This document shows, piece by piece, positions 1 to 8,165 of a DNA stretch of 64,000 bases. The notes under the pieces were generated by a model, which saw nothing but the letters and a program-made list of their open reading frames with translations, searched no databases and was not told the DNA's origin. The position numbers were made by a program, and so were the translations under genes. Numbering within the stretch: position 1 is the first letter of the stretch; every line of letters starts with the position of its first letter. This stretch comes from CALRQJ02 sp943370285 (lineage in GTDB: Bacteria > Bacteroidota > Bacteroidia > Chitinophagales > Chitinophagaceae), in contig CALRQJ020000001.1 of NCBI GenBank assembly GCA_943370285.1, forward strand, positions 423,968 through 487,967, read 5' to 3'.

Positions 1-936
1 ACTTGGCTTAAAATCTGCTAATACCGGAATACGATTACTGATGCTTTGAAAATCATCTTGCGTAATTGAAACACCAACACTTTTAGCCATGGCAATCAAA
101 TGCAAAACCGCATTAGTACTTCCGCCCAATACCATGATTACAGTGATTGCGTTTTCAAATGCTTTCCTCGTCATGATATCGCTTGGCTTGATATCTTTTT
201 CTAATAATATTTTGATGGCTTTACCAACAGCGGCACATTCTTTTTTCTTGTCTTCACTCAAAGCAGGATTACTCGATGAATAAGGCAAACTCATACCCAA
301 GGCTTCAATTGCACTTGCCATGGTATTAGCTGTGTACATGCCACCACAAGCTCCTGCTCCAGGACAACTATGTTGCACAATGCCTTTAAAATCAGCCTCA
401 CTTAGATTTCCCGCAATTTTTTGTCCTAACGCTTCAAATGCAGAAACAATATTTAAGTCTTCTCCTTTGTAATGTCCATGAGCAATCGTTCCGCCATACA
501 ACATGATAGATGGACGATTTAACCTTCCCATAGCTATCACTGAACCGGGCATATTTTTATCGCATCCCGGAACAGTAATCAATGCATCATAATATTGTGC
601 TCCGGCATTAGTTTCTATACTATCAGCAATCACATCTCTACTCACCAAACTATAACGCATGCCATCTGTGCCCATGCTGATACCATCACTCACACCAATT
701 GTATAAAAACGTAATCCTAATAATCCATCAGTTGCATTAATACTTTGCTTTACCTCAGTTGCTAAATCATTTAAGTGCATGTTGCAAGGATTACCATCCC
801 AACCCATGCTTGCAATTCCAACTTGGGCCTTATTAAAATCTTCTTCTTTAAAACCAATAGCATAGTACATAGCCTGAGCCGCAGGCTGCGTCAGGTCTTG
901 TGTTAGTGTTTTTGAATACTTATTTAATTCCGACAT
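1..936 (-). CDS. ilvD: Dihydroxy-acid dehydratase, 3' part missing (runs off left edge)
   Basis: Dehydrates 2,3-dihydroxy-acids to 2-keto acids, the last common step before transamination in valine and isoleucine synthesis; an Fe-S enzyme. The frame is open from the ATG at 936 to the left edge (312 codons), so the C-terminal part lies outside the window. The three cysteines expected of the family are visible: C51 in NPCNMHLNDLA, C125 in PGCDKNMPG and C197 in GACGGMYTANTM. It is the last gene seen in the leuA-leuC-leuD-leuB-ilvE-ilvD string, 86 bp after ilvE, and is probably cotranscribed. Identification is secure; only the missing end is unknown. Confidence 0.96.
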   Translation of the reverse strand, partial: MSELNKYSKTLTQDLTQPAAQAMYYAIGFKEEDFNKAQVGIASMGWDGNPCNMHLNDLATEVKQSINATDGLLGLRFYTIGVSDGISMGTDGMRYSLVSRDVIADSIETNAGAQYYDALITVPGCDKNMPGSVIAMGRLNRPSIMLYGGTIAHGHYKGEDLNIVSAFEALGQKIAGNLSEADFKGIVQHSCPGAGACGGMYTANTMASAIEALGMSLPYSSSNPALSEDKKKECAAVGKAIKILLEKDIKPSDIMTRKAFENAITVIMVLGGSTNAVLHLIAMAKSVGVSITQDDFQSISNRIPVLADFKPS

Positions 937-1022
937 TTTATTTTTTTATGTACTTAACTTTCGAATATCTATTGAGCTATAGTTGCGTCGCACACTTCAC
1001 CTTTTAGTTCTTTATTCAACAT

Positions 1023-1910
1023 TTATGCTTCTTCTAAAACAAAGGTTTTATCCAACACTTTTGCTTTATATGCTTTTTGAATAATGGCACTCAAACTATC
1101 TTCCCAGTCTTTTTTAAATAATACATTATCTAAAGATTCTAATGCCACTACTTCAGCAGCAGTACCACAAAAAAATCCGGCATCTGCGCCACGCATTTCA
1201 TCAGGTGTAAATAATTTTTCTACCACCGGTATATTGAGTTCATCACACAATTCAATCACTGTTGCTCTTGTGATACCGGGTAAAATATTTCCCTTAGGTG
1301 GTGTGTAAATCACTCCATCATTTTCGAAGAACACATTTGCACCGGAGCTTTCGGCTACATAGCCTTCACTATCCAATACTAATGCTTCGTCAAACCCATT
1401 ATCTTTTGCTTCCTGACAAACTAAAATGGAGTTGACATAATGCCCACTTACTTTAGCATCTACATGAAATGCATTTGCATTTGGTCTGCAATACGTCGAA
1501 GTACCGATACGCATTTTATTGCTCATGTAACCATTTGTCCACTCCCAAGCTTCAATTGCGAGATAACTTTCTTTGGCTTTCGACAATGACATATTTGGAG
1601 AGCATAGCACTATTGGTCGGATGTAAGCATCTTTAAAATCATTTTTTGCTAATACTTGATAGGTCAAATCAATCAATTCCTGAGTTGAATAATTAAATGG
1701 AATTTTCATTACTTGTGCGGAGTGCCTTAACCTGTCATAATGTTCAGCAGCTTTAAAAATTTTAGTGCCATCATTTACCGGATAAGAACGTATACCTTCG
1801 AATACGGCATAACCATAGTGCAGACTTTGTCCGTACAAATCAACCTTTGCATCAGCAGCTTTTACAAACTGTCCATTAAAAAAAATAATCGTATTATCGT
1901 TATAGTACAT
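1023..1910 (-). CDS. ilvE: Branched-chain amino acid aminotransferase (PLP fold class IV)
   Basis: Transfers amino groups between glutamate and the 2-keto acids of leucine, isoleucine and valine; cytoplasmic, PLP-dependent. The 295-residue length fits the family. Visible signatures are FNGQFVKAADAKV at the N-terminus, HYGYAVFEGIRSY (about 31-43), the PLP lysine K153 in DAKVSGHYVNS, and DEALVLDSEGYVAESSGANV downstream, the phosphate-binding and cofactor-clamping stretch of class IV transaminases. It starts 12 bp after the leuB stop, which implies cotranscription and places the final transamination within the leucine operon. D-amino acid transaminase is the same fold, but the YGYAVFEGIR motif and context favour IlvE. 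Confidence 0.93.
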   Translation of the reverse strand: MYYNDNTIIFFNGQFVKAADAKVDLYGQSLHYGYAVFEGIRSYPVNDGTKIFKAAEHYDRLRHSAQVMKIPFNYSTQELIDLTYQVLAKNDFKDAYIRPIVLCSPNMSLSKAKESYLAIEAWEWTNGYMSNKMRIGTSTYCRPNANAFHVDAKVSGHYVNSILVCQEAKDNGFDEALVLDSEGYVAESSGANVFFENDGVIYTPPKGNILPGITRATVIELCDELNIPVVEKLFTPDEMRGADAGFFCGTAAEVVALESLDNVLFKKDWEDSLSAIIQKAYKAKVLDKTFVLEEA

Positions 1911-1922
1911 TTTGTTCTTTCG

Positions 1923-3038
1923 TTAAATGATAGTTGACTTTCTCAATTCAATATTTTCTGCATGCACCACACCTTGTAAATTATTGTTGATATAGTCTAC
2001 CAATAAATCACCAATAGTTGAAGTGAAATAAAAGTTAACAGGATCAATATCTTTTGTGATAAACTTGTGTTCTAAAGTCCATGCTACAGCTTCTCTTACT
2101 AAGGTTGCTTCTTCATACATATGTAAAAAATCCAGTAGCATAGCTGCTGATAAAATAGAACCAATTGGGTTAGCAATATCTTTTCCTGCTGCTTGAGGAT
2201 ATGAGCCGTGAATGGGTTCAAACAGTGCTGCACCTTTTCCAACAGAAGCACTTGGTAACAAACCTAATGAACCACTCAACACACTTGCTTCGTCACTAAT
2301 AATATCGCCAAACATATTTTCTGTAAGGATAACATCAAATTGCTTGGGATTGAGCATGACTTGCATCGCAGCATTATCAACAAACATGTAATCAACCGTT
2401 ACACCTGCATATTCAATAGCAATTTGCTGTACCACTTTTCGCCAAAGACGAGATGTTTCAAGTACATTAGCCTTATCAACAAGGGTTAATTTTTTTCTTC
2501 GTTTTTGGGCAGCTTGAAAAGCCAAATGAGCAATTCGTTCAATCTCCATTTTACTATACATACACTCATCAAATGCAGTATCACCGGCTTCGTTGGTTTC
2601 TTTTTTCCCAAAATAAATACCACCTGTGAGTTCTCTGAAAATGACAAAATCTACATGCTCTAATAATTTTGTTTTTAAAGGAGACAAATGATGCAATGTA
2701 GTATAGGTAGTAATAGGTCTGATATTGGCGTATAACTGCAAAGATTTTCTAATCTTCAACAAACCTTGCTCTGGTCTAACTTTTGCGGTTGGGTCATTAT
2801 CATATTTAGGATGGCCGATAGCACCAAACAACACTGCATCGCTATTTAAACAAGATGCAATGGTTTCATCTGGCAAAGGATTACCCGTTTTGTCGATCGC
2901 AATTGCACCCATCAACTGGTAATCATAAGTAAACTCATGATTAAATCTTTTTCCAATTGCATTCAACACTTTAACTGATTGTGCCGTTACTTCCGGACCA
3001 ATCCCATCGCCTTCTATAACTGTAATTTTTTTGTTCAT
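1923..3038 (-). CDS. leuB: 3-isopropylmalate dehydrogenase
   Basis: NAD-dependent oxidative decarboxylation of 3-isopropylmalate to 2-ketoisocaproate, the third step of leucine synthesis. The 371-residue protein has the family landmarks: start MNKKITVIEGDGIGPEVT, RELTGGIYFGKKE, VDNAAMQVMLNPKQFDVI, TENMFGDIISDEAS (metal-binding aspartates) and the NAD-binding stretch LFEPIHGSYPQAAGKDIANP. It follows leuD after a 72-bp gap containing two short palindromes (see repeat entries). The last roughly 15 residues run past the usual core and look unremarkable. Confidence is high because both motifs and operon position agree. Confidence 0.95.
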   Translation of the reverse strand: MNKKITVIEGDGIGPEVTAQSVKVLNAIGKRFNHEFTYDYQLMGAIAIDKTGNPLPDETIASCLNSDAVLFGAIGHPKYDNDPTAKVRPEQGLLKIRKSLQLYANIRPITTYTTLHHLSPLKTKLLEHVDFVIFRELTGGIYFGKKETNEAGDTAFDECMYSKMEIERIAHLAFQAAQKRRKKLTLVDKANVLETSRLWRKVVQQIAIEYAGVTVDYMFVDNAAMQVMLNPKQFDVILTENMFGDIISDEASVLSGSLGLLPSASVGKGAALFEPIHGSYPQAAGKDIANPIGSILSAAMLLDFLHMYEEATLVREAVAWTLEHKFITKDIDPVNFYFTSTIGDLLVDYINNNLQGVVHAENIELRKSTII

Positions 3039-3046
3039 ACTACAAT

Positions 3047-3087
3047 CCCTTAAAGGGCATTATTGTTGCCATTATCTCCTCAAGGAG
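3047..3087. repeat. Two short palindromes in the leuD-leuB gap
   Basis: The 72-bp gap holds CCCTTAAAGGG (3047-3057) and CTCCTCAAGGAG (3076-3087). Read on the minus strand, both have the layout pyrimidine run, short centre, purine run, AT, which resembles the palindrome embedded in leuD 600 bp away. They look like decayed copies of a dispersed palindromic repeat of the C-rich/G-rich type often seen between Bacteroidota genes; no T-run follows, so a terminator is unlikely. The relationship between copies is inference from three examples. Confidence 0.45.
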
Positions 3088-3110
3088 GACAATGAGCGGT
3101 TTTTAAAAAC

Positions 3111-3746
3111 TTAATTGTTTATTGCTTTTTCAAATGCTGCTATTTCATCTTTAATATTGAGTAAATAATCTATATCATCAAAGCCATTTAGCAAGCAAGT
3201 CTTCTTGTAGTTATTGATATCGAATTTTTCAGTTGCTCCTGTTTCGTTTAAAGTAATGGTTTGTTGTTCAAGGTTCACTGTTAATGCTGTTGTTGGATTC
3301 TTTTCTATTACTTCAAAAATTGTATTCAAAAAAGCATCGCTAACAACAACAGGTAATAAAAAATTATTTAACGCATTATTCTTAAATATATCAGCAAAAA
3401 AACTACTTACCACAACATCAAATCCTGCATCTTTAATGGCCCAAGCAGCATGTTCACGACTTGAACCACAGCCAAAGTTTTTTCCTGTCACCAAGATTTT
3501 ACCTGTATAAATAGGATTGTTTAACACAAAATCTTTTTTTGGTGTGGCTTCATTATCATTTTCATAGCGCCAATCCCTAAATAGGTTTTTTCCAAAACCA
3601 TCTCTGCTTGTTGCTTTTAAAAAACGAGCAGGAATAATTTGATCGGTATCTACATTTTCGATAGGAAGTGGAACAACAGTAGAAGTGAAGCCCCCATCCC
3701 CCAAAGGGGTGTTTTGAAATGGTGATAATATTTTTGAATTGTTCAT
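3111..3746 (-). CDS. leuD: 3-isopropylmalate dehydratase small subunit
   Basis: Swivel subunit that, with LeuC, isomerises 2-isopropylmalate to 3-isopropylmalate. Core signatures: VVPLPIENVDTDQIIPARFLK near the N-terminus, then GKNFGCGSSREHAAWAIKDAGFDVVV, the substrate-binding GSSREHA loop. Length 211 is a little long. The excess is at the N-terminus: instead of the usual few residues before STVVPLP, this protein reads MNNSKILSPFQNTPLGDGGF, and NTPLGDGG is the translation of a C-rich/G-rich palindrome (3699-3709). I therefore see a normal LeuD carrying a short repeat-derived insertion that kept the frame. It lies 16 bp after leuC and is cotranscribed with it. Confidence 0.95.
   Translation of the reverse strand: MNNSKILSPFQNTPLGDGGFTSTVVPLPIENVDTDQIIPARFLKATSRDGFGKNLFRDWRYENDNEATPKKDFVLNNPIYTGKILVTGKNFGCGSSREHAAWAIKDAGFDVVVSSFFADIFKNNALNNFLLPVVVSDAFLNTIFEVIEKNPTTALTVNLEQQTITLNETGATEKFDINNYKKTCLLNGFDDIDYLLNIKDEIAAFEKAINN
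3689..3712. repeat. Palindromic repeat element inside the leuD reading frame
   Basis: On the plus strand CCCC-AAA-GGGG at 3699-3709, flanked by a further C-run at 3691-3695. It falls 12-18 codons into leuD and encodes roughly NTPLGDGG, a segment with no counterpart in ordinary LeuD N-termini. It resembles the shorter palindromes 600 bp downstream at 3047-3087. I read it as an in-frame copy of a small dispersed palindrome. Confidence 0.5.
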
Positions 3747-3762
3747 TCTTAACTTTTTAAGC

Positions 3763-5214
3763 TTAATTCAGTAATTCTCTCACATCACACACAACACCTG
3801 TAATAGCTGCTGCTGCTGCTGTTAATGGACTTGCCAATAATGTTCTTGCATTAGGGCCTTGTCTTCCTTCAAAGTTTCTGTTACTAGTACTGATACAATA
3901 TTTTCCGGCAGGAATTTTATCTTCATTCATCCCCAAACAAGCACTGCAACCGGGCTGACGCAATTGAAAACCTGCAGCTTCAAACACTTTATCCAAACCT
4001 TCGGCTATCGCCTGTGCTTCCACTTGTTTACTGCCGGGTACAATCCAAACCTCTACATCATTTGCTTTTTGTTTACCACTTACAAAAGATGCTACCATTC
4101 GTAAATCTTCAATTCTACTATTGGTGCAACTGCCAATAAAAACATAATCTACTTTTTGTCCCTTGATATTAGCGCCTGCTTCAAGTCCCATATACTGCAA
4201 TGCTTTTACGTAGGAAGTTTTTTCTTTTGCTTCCACTTCATGTACTGCAGGAATATGATTACTTACACCAATGCCCATTCCGGGATTAGTTCCATAAGTA
4301 ATCATCGGTTGAATATCTTTAGCATCAATATAAATCTCTGCATCAAATTTTGCATCCGCATCGCTGAACAGCGTTTTCCAATAGGCTAATTTTTTGTCCC
4401 AATCTGCTCCTGTCGGTGCAAATTTTCTACCCTTGATATAATTAAATGTTGTTTCGTCAGGTGCAATCAAACCACATCTTGCACCCATTTCAATACTCAT
4501 ATTGCAAATGGTCATTCTAGCTTCCATGCTTAAGCTTCTAATCGTACTTCCTGCAAATTCTACAGCATAACCGGTTGCACCACTAGCAGATATTAAAGAA
4601 AGGATGTAGAGTACAATATCTTTTGACACAACACCTTTATCTAGTACACCATCAACATTAATCCGCATTAATTTTGGCTTAGTTTGAATTAAGCATTGTG
4701 TGGCCATCACCATTTCTACTTCACTTGTACCTATACCAAAAGCAATAGACCCAAATGCACCATGTGTAGAGGTATGAGAATCACCACAAACAATGGTCAT
4801 TCCGGGCTGTGTTAAACCCAACTCCGGCCCAATAACATGTACTATACCTTGATACTGATGTCCTAAGCCATATAATTCAATACCATGATTAACACAATTG
4901 TTTGTCAATGCTTCTACCTGTAATCTTGACAATTCTTCTTTGATAGGAAGATGTTGATTTAAGGTAGGCACATTATGATCGGCTGTGGCCACTATTTGTT
5001 TTGGTCGAAATACTTTGATTCCTCTTTTATCTAAGCCTGCAAAGGCTTGTGGAGAAGTTACTTCATGAATTAAATGCTTATCAATATATAAAACCGAAGG
5101 TCCATCTTCAATTGTTTTAACAATATGCTTTTGCCAAATTTTTTCAAATAAGGTAAGCTTACTCACTGGAGCAGCATTGTCGTTTGCTTGATGATATGTA
5201 GCGCTGTTATCCAT
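3763..5214 (-). CDS. leuC: 3-isopropylmalate dehydratase large subunit
   Basis: Aconitase-family large subunit, partner of LeuD, carrying a 4Fe-4S cluster. The three cluster cysteines are present: C363 in VFIGSCTNSR, and C423 and C426 in QPGCSACLGMN. Other landmarks are DGPSVLYIDKHLIHEVTSP near the start and CGDSHTSTHGAFGSIAFGIGTSE in the middle. Length 483 is normal apart from a roughly 18-residue polar leader (MDNSATYHQANDNAAPVS) before the conserved TLFEKIW. It begins 27 bp after leuA and is followed 16 bp later by leuD, the expected order for a heterodimeric enzyme. Confidence 0.96.
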   Translation of the reverse strand: MDNSATYHQANDNAAPVSKLTLFEKIWQKHIVKTIEDGPSVLYIDKHLIHEVTSPQAFAGLDKRGIKVFRPKQIVATADHNVPTLNQHLPIKEELSRLQVEALTNNCVNHGIELYGLGHQYQGIVHVIGPELGLTQPGMTIVCGDSHTSTHGAFGSIAFGIGTSEVEMVMATQCLIQTKPKLMRINVDGVLDKGVVSKDIVLYILSLISASGATGYAVEFAGSTIRSLSMEARMTICNMSIEMGARCGLIAPDETTFNYIKGRKFAPTGADWDKKLAYWKTLFSDADAKFDAEIYIDAKDIQPMITYGTNPGMGIGVSNHIPAVHEVEAKEKTSYVKALQYMGLEAGANIKGQKVDYVFIGSCTNSRIEDLRMVASFVSGKQKANDVEVWIVPGSKQVEAQAIAEGLDKVFEAAGFQLRQPGCSACLGMNEDKIPAGKYCISTSNRNFEGRQGPNARTLLASPLTAAAAAITGVVCDVRELLN

Positions 5215-5241
5215 TTTTAGTTTAAATATTTTCTTAAATCG

Positions 5242-6423
5242 TTAGACTAGTGCTGCATTTCCGCTTAAAACAGGAACAGCAGTTTTTGCCATCACATGTA
5301 AATCATCATCGTTCACTTCTTTTTTACTATCGGCTACTTTTAAAAATGCTTCGTATAAAAAGTCAACATCATTTCTATTAAAACTATAACCCAACTTTTG
5401 CAAACGAAAAGCAAGGGCACTTCTGCCACTACGTGCAGTTAATACAATTTTACTTGTATCTGCACCAACATCAATTGGATTGATACTTTCATACGTAATG
5501 GCACTTTTCAAAAATCCATCTTGATGAATACCGGATGAATGGGCAAAAGCATTACTACCAACAATTGCTTTATTGGGTTGAACAGGCATACGCATGGTAT
5601 CACTCACCAAACGACTAACAGGATTTAAATCTTTACTATTGATGTTTGTGTATAAGCCTAAAGAACTGTGTTGTCTGATAATCATAGCCACTTCTTCTAA
5701 TGAAGTATTACCGGCCCTTTCACCCAAACCGTTGATGGTACATTCAATTTGCCTTGCACCTACCATAACACCTGCAATTGAATTTGCGGTGGCAAGACCT
5801 AAATCATTATGGCAATGGCATGAAATAATGGCTTTATCAATATTGGGTACATTATTAACCAAGTATGCAATCTTTTCGCCGTACTGATGCGGCAGACAAT
5901 AGCCTGTTGTATCTGGGATGTTAACAACAGTTGCACCTGCTTTAATTACTGCTTCAATAATCGAAGCCAAATAATCATTATCTGTTCTGCCTGCATCTTC
6001 GGCATAAAACTCAACATCATCTACATAATTTTTTGCCCATGTAACGCATTGTACTGCTCGTTGCAAAATATCTGCTCTATTACTATTGAACTTACCTTTA
6101 ATGTGGTAATCACTTGTACCAATACCGGTGTGAATTCTAGGTCTTTTTGCATGTCTTAAAGCTTCTGCGGCTACTTCAATATCTTTTTGTACCGCTCTTG
6201 TTAAGCCACAAACAGTTGCATTTTTTACAATAGCAGCGATAGCTTGCACACTTTCAAAATCTCCGGGGGAAGAAATAGGAAAGCCGGCCTCAATGATATC
6301 AACGCCTAAATCTTCTAAAGCAACTGCCAACTCCACTTTTTCTTTAGTATTGAGCTTACAGCCGGGAACTTGCTCTCCGTCTCTTAAGGTGGTGTCGAAG
6401 ATGTAAACTTTATTATCGGACAT
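5242..6423 (-). CDS. leuA: 2-isopropylmalate synthase, short form without C-terminal regulatory domain
   Basis: Condenses acetyl-CoA with 2-ketoisovalerate, the committed step of leucine synthesis. HMGL-like barrel motifs are clear: FDTTLRDGEQVPGCKL at the N-terminus, HCHNDLGLATANSIAG (metal-binding HxH) and GLGERAGNTSLEEVAM. At 393 residues it ends soon after the second subdomain, whereas long LeuA proteins are about 500 residues and carry a leucine-binding LeuA dimer domain. Leucine feedback through that domain is therefore not expected here, or the domain is supplied by another gene. Homocitrate or citramalate synthase are alternatives of the same fold, but the adjacent leuC, leuD and leuB make LeuA by far the best call. 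First gene of the operon. Confidence 0.93.
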   Translation of the reverse strand: MSDNKVYIFDTTLRDGEQVPGCKLNTKEKVELAVALEDLGVDIIEAGFPISSPGDFESVQAIAAIVKNATVCGLTRAVQKDIEVAAEALRHAKRPRIHTGIGTSDYHIKGKFNSNRADILQRAVQCVTWAKNYVDDVEFYAEDAGRTDNDYLASIIEAVIKAGATVVNIPDTTGYCLPHQYGEKIAYLVNNVPNIDKAIISCHCHNDLGLATANSIAGVMVGARQIECTINGLGERAGNTSLEEVAMIIRQHSSLGLYTNINSKDLNPVSRLVSDTMRMPVQPNKAIVGSNAFAHSSGIHQDGFLKSAITYESINPIDVGADTSKIVLTARSGRSALAFRLQKLGYSFNRNDVDFLYEAFLKVADSKKEVNDDDLHVMAKTAVPVLSGNAALV

Positions 6424-6498
6424 AGAAAAATGATTGAAAAAATAAGAGACTGTTTACTTTTGATTCATTCTCATCTTGAAATAATCAGCCTGCGTTTC

Positions 6499-6530
6499 CG
6501 AAAATATTGAGACACAATGGCTAAATCAAA
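6499..6530 (-). promoter_or_regulatory. Probable leuA operon promoter
   Basis: On the minus strand, TTTG (6530-6527), a 20-bp spacer, and TATTTTCG (6506-6499) fit the Bacteroidota sigma consensus TTTG-N19-21-TAnnTTTG with one mismatch. This would give a leader of roughly 70 nt before the leuA ATG. The leader contains no leucine-rich peptide and no clear terminator hairpin, so classical attenuation is not supported. Confidence 0.5.
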
Positions 6531-6582
6531 CCAAAATGAGTATGCTTTTACACTGCTTAATTATTGCAAAAACGCTTAAAAC

Positions 6583-6597
6583 CCTTTACAGTAAAGG
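6583..6597. promoter_or_regulatory. Perfect palindrome CCTTTAC-A-GTAAAGG between leuA and the divergent gene
   Basis: A 7-bp perfect inverted repeat around one central base. The loop is too small for a useful RNA hairpin, so a protein-binding operator is more likely. It lies 23 bp before the ATG at 6620 and about 75 bp upstream of the inferred leuA start of transcription. What binds is unknown. Confidence 0.4.
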
Positions 6598-6619
6598 ATT
6601 TTAACAGAGGTAAACTACG

Positions 6620-8164
6620 ATGCCCAACAGAAGTACAGATGCCCTTTTTCAATTGGTGAAGTCGCTTAAAAAATCTGAGAAGCGGAACTTCAAACTTTAC
6701 ATGACTCGTAATTCGGCCAGCGAAGACCTTAAAATCATTCAGTTGTTTGATGCTTTAGATAAAGCTGAGCAATATGATGAAGAGTCCATGCTAAAGAAAA
6801 ATACTGCCATAAAAAAGCAACAACTCTCCAATTTAAAGGCACACCTGTACAAAGAAATTTTGAGCAGTTTAAGGCTGATAAAAGATGAAGCAAACATCGA
6901 CTTACAGTTACACGAACAAATGGACTATGCCAGAATTTTGTACAATAAAGGCTTGTACCTGCAAAGTCTTAAAATTCTAGACCGATTAAAAGAAACGGCA
7001 AAACAGCATCAACAATTTACTTACCTGCAACAAGCCATTTTTTTTGAGAAAAAAATTGAGGCACTGTACATTACTAGAAGTATGCAGGACAGGGCCGACA
7101 AGCTGACTACCGAAGCAGATGCAGTTAGTGATCGATTGCAGCTGAGTTCAAGGTTATCTAACCTTTCTTTATTATTGTATAGTTGGTATATCAAACACGG
7201 ACATGCCAGAAACGAAAAAGATGAAGCAGAATTAGCGTCTTTTTTCGATCAACATTTTCCACCGGAAGCTAATCATGCAACAGGATTTTATGAAAGACTT
7301 TATCTGTACCAATGTTACTGTTGGATTGCTTTTATCAAACAAGATTTTTTATACTACTATCGCTATGCACAAAAATGGGTAGATATTTTTGAAGAATTTC
7401 CTGTGATGAAAGGCATTGAAACCGGTCATTACGTCAAAGGTATTCACAATTTATTAAGTGCCCATTTTGATTTACACAATGTAAAAAAAATGCAGGAGGT
7501 GTTACGACAGTTTGAATCATTTGCTGAAACTCCCATTATTACCGAAAATGATAATAACCGCATTCTCACATTCATATATTTACAAACAGCCAAACTCAAT
7601 ATTCATTTTAGCGTAGGTAGTTTTGATGAAGGTGTCAAGCTAGTACCATTTATTGAAGCGAAATTGGATGAATACGAATTGTATTTAGACAGACACAGGG
7701 TGTTGGTATTCTACTATAAAATTGCCAGTTTATATTTTGGCTGTGGCAATCATGATAAAGCCATCGATTATCTTAACCGAATCATTAATTGGAAAACAGA
7801 TTTGAGAACAGATTTACAATGTTATTCTAGACTATTACATCTCATTGCACATTACGAATTAGGCAATTATAATTTGTTGGAATATTTGGCAAAGTCAGTG
7901 TACCGCTTTATGGCAAAAATGGAAAATTTAAGTGTGGTGGAAGAAGCCATTTTTGGCTTTTTGAGAAATGCTTTCAATTTAACACCATCAGAATTGAAGC
8001 CTGAATTCATCACCTTACTAGACCGATTAAAGCAATACGAAAAGAATAAATTTGAGACAAGGGCATTTGTTTATTTAGATGTTATTTCATGGCTCGAAAG
8101 CAAAATCAAACATGTGCCGGTTCAAGAAATCATCAGATTAAAATACCTCGAAACGAATAGATAA
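6620..8164 (+). CDS. Conserved-looking helical protein of unknown function (514 aa)
   Basis: No family is recognised with confidence. The protein has no signal peptide or membrane segment and is rich in Leu, Lys, Glu and aromatic residues in an all-helical pattern. Stretches such as AIDYLNRIINWKTDLRTDLQ and KIASLYFGCGNHDKAIDYLN read like degenerate TPR units. The N-terminal 60 residues (TDALFQLVKSLKKSEKRNFK) are strongly basic. It is transcribed away from leuA across 196 bp that contain a perfect palindrome, and ends 1 bp before the convergent MFS gene. A cytoplasmic scaffold or regulator is possible, but nothing in the sequence fixes a role. Confidence 0.8.
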   Translation: MPNRSTDALFQLVKSLKKSEKRNFKLYMTRNSASEDLKIIQLFDALDKAEQYDEESMLKKNTAIKKQQLSNLKAHLYKEILSSLRLIKDEANIDLQLHEQMDYARILYNKGLYLQSLKILDRLKETAKQHQQFTYLQQAIFFEKKIEALYITRSMQDRADKLTTEADAVSDRLQLSSRLSNLSLLLYSWYIKHGHARNEKDEAELASFFDQHFPPEANHATGFYERLYLYQCYCWIAFIKQDFLYYYRYAQKWVDIFEEFPVMKGIETGHYVKGIHNLLSAHFDLHNVKKMQEVLRQFESFAETPIITENDNNRILTFIYLQTAKLNIHFSVGSFDEGVKLVPFIEAKLDEYELYLDRHRVLVFYYKIASLYFGCGNHDKAIDYLNRIINWKTDLRTDLQCYSRLLHLIAHYELGNYNLLEYLAKSVYRFMAKMENLSVVEEAIFGFLRNAFNLTPSELKPEFITLLDRLKQYEKNKFETRAFVYLDVISWLESKIKHVPVQEIIRLKYLETNR

Positions 8165-8165
8165 T

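Noticed and set aside
89..283. Small plus-strand frame at the left edge
   Set aside because: Antisense to the conserved ilvD coding sequence and without a matching family.
3039..3110. Terminator between leuD and leuB
   Set aside because: The palindromes there have short arms, no T-run, and the flanking genes belong to one pathway; a dispersed repeat is the better explanation.
6424..6498. Leader-peptide attenuator for leuA
   Set aside because: The only small frame in the leader (six codons) has no leucine codons, and no terminator/antiterminator pair of stems was visible.
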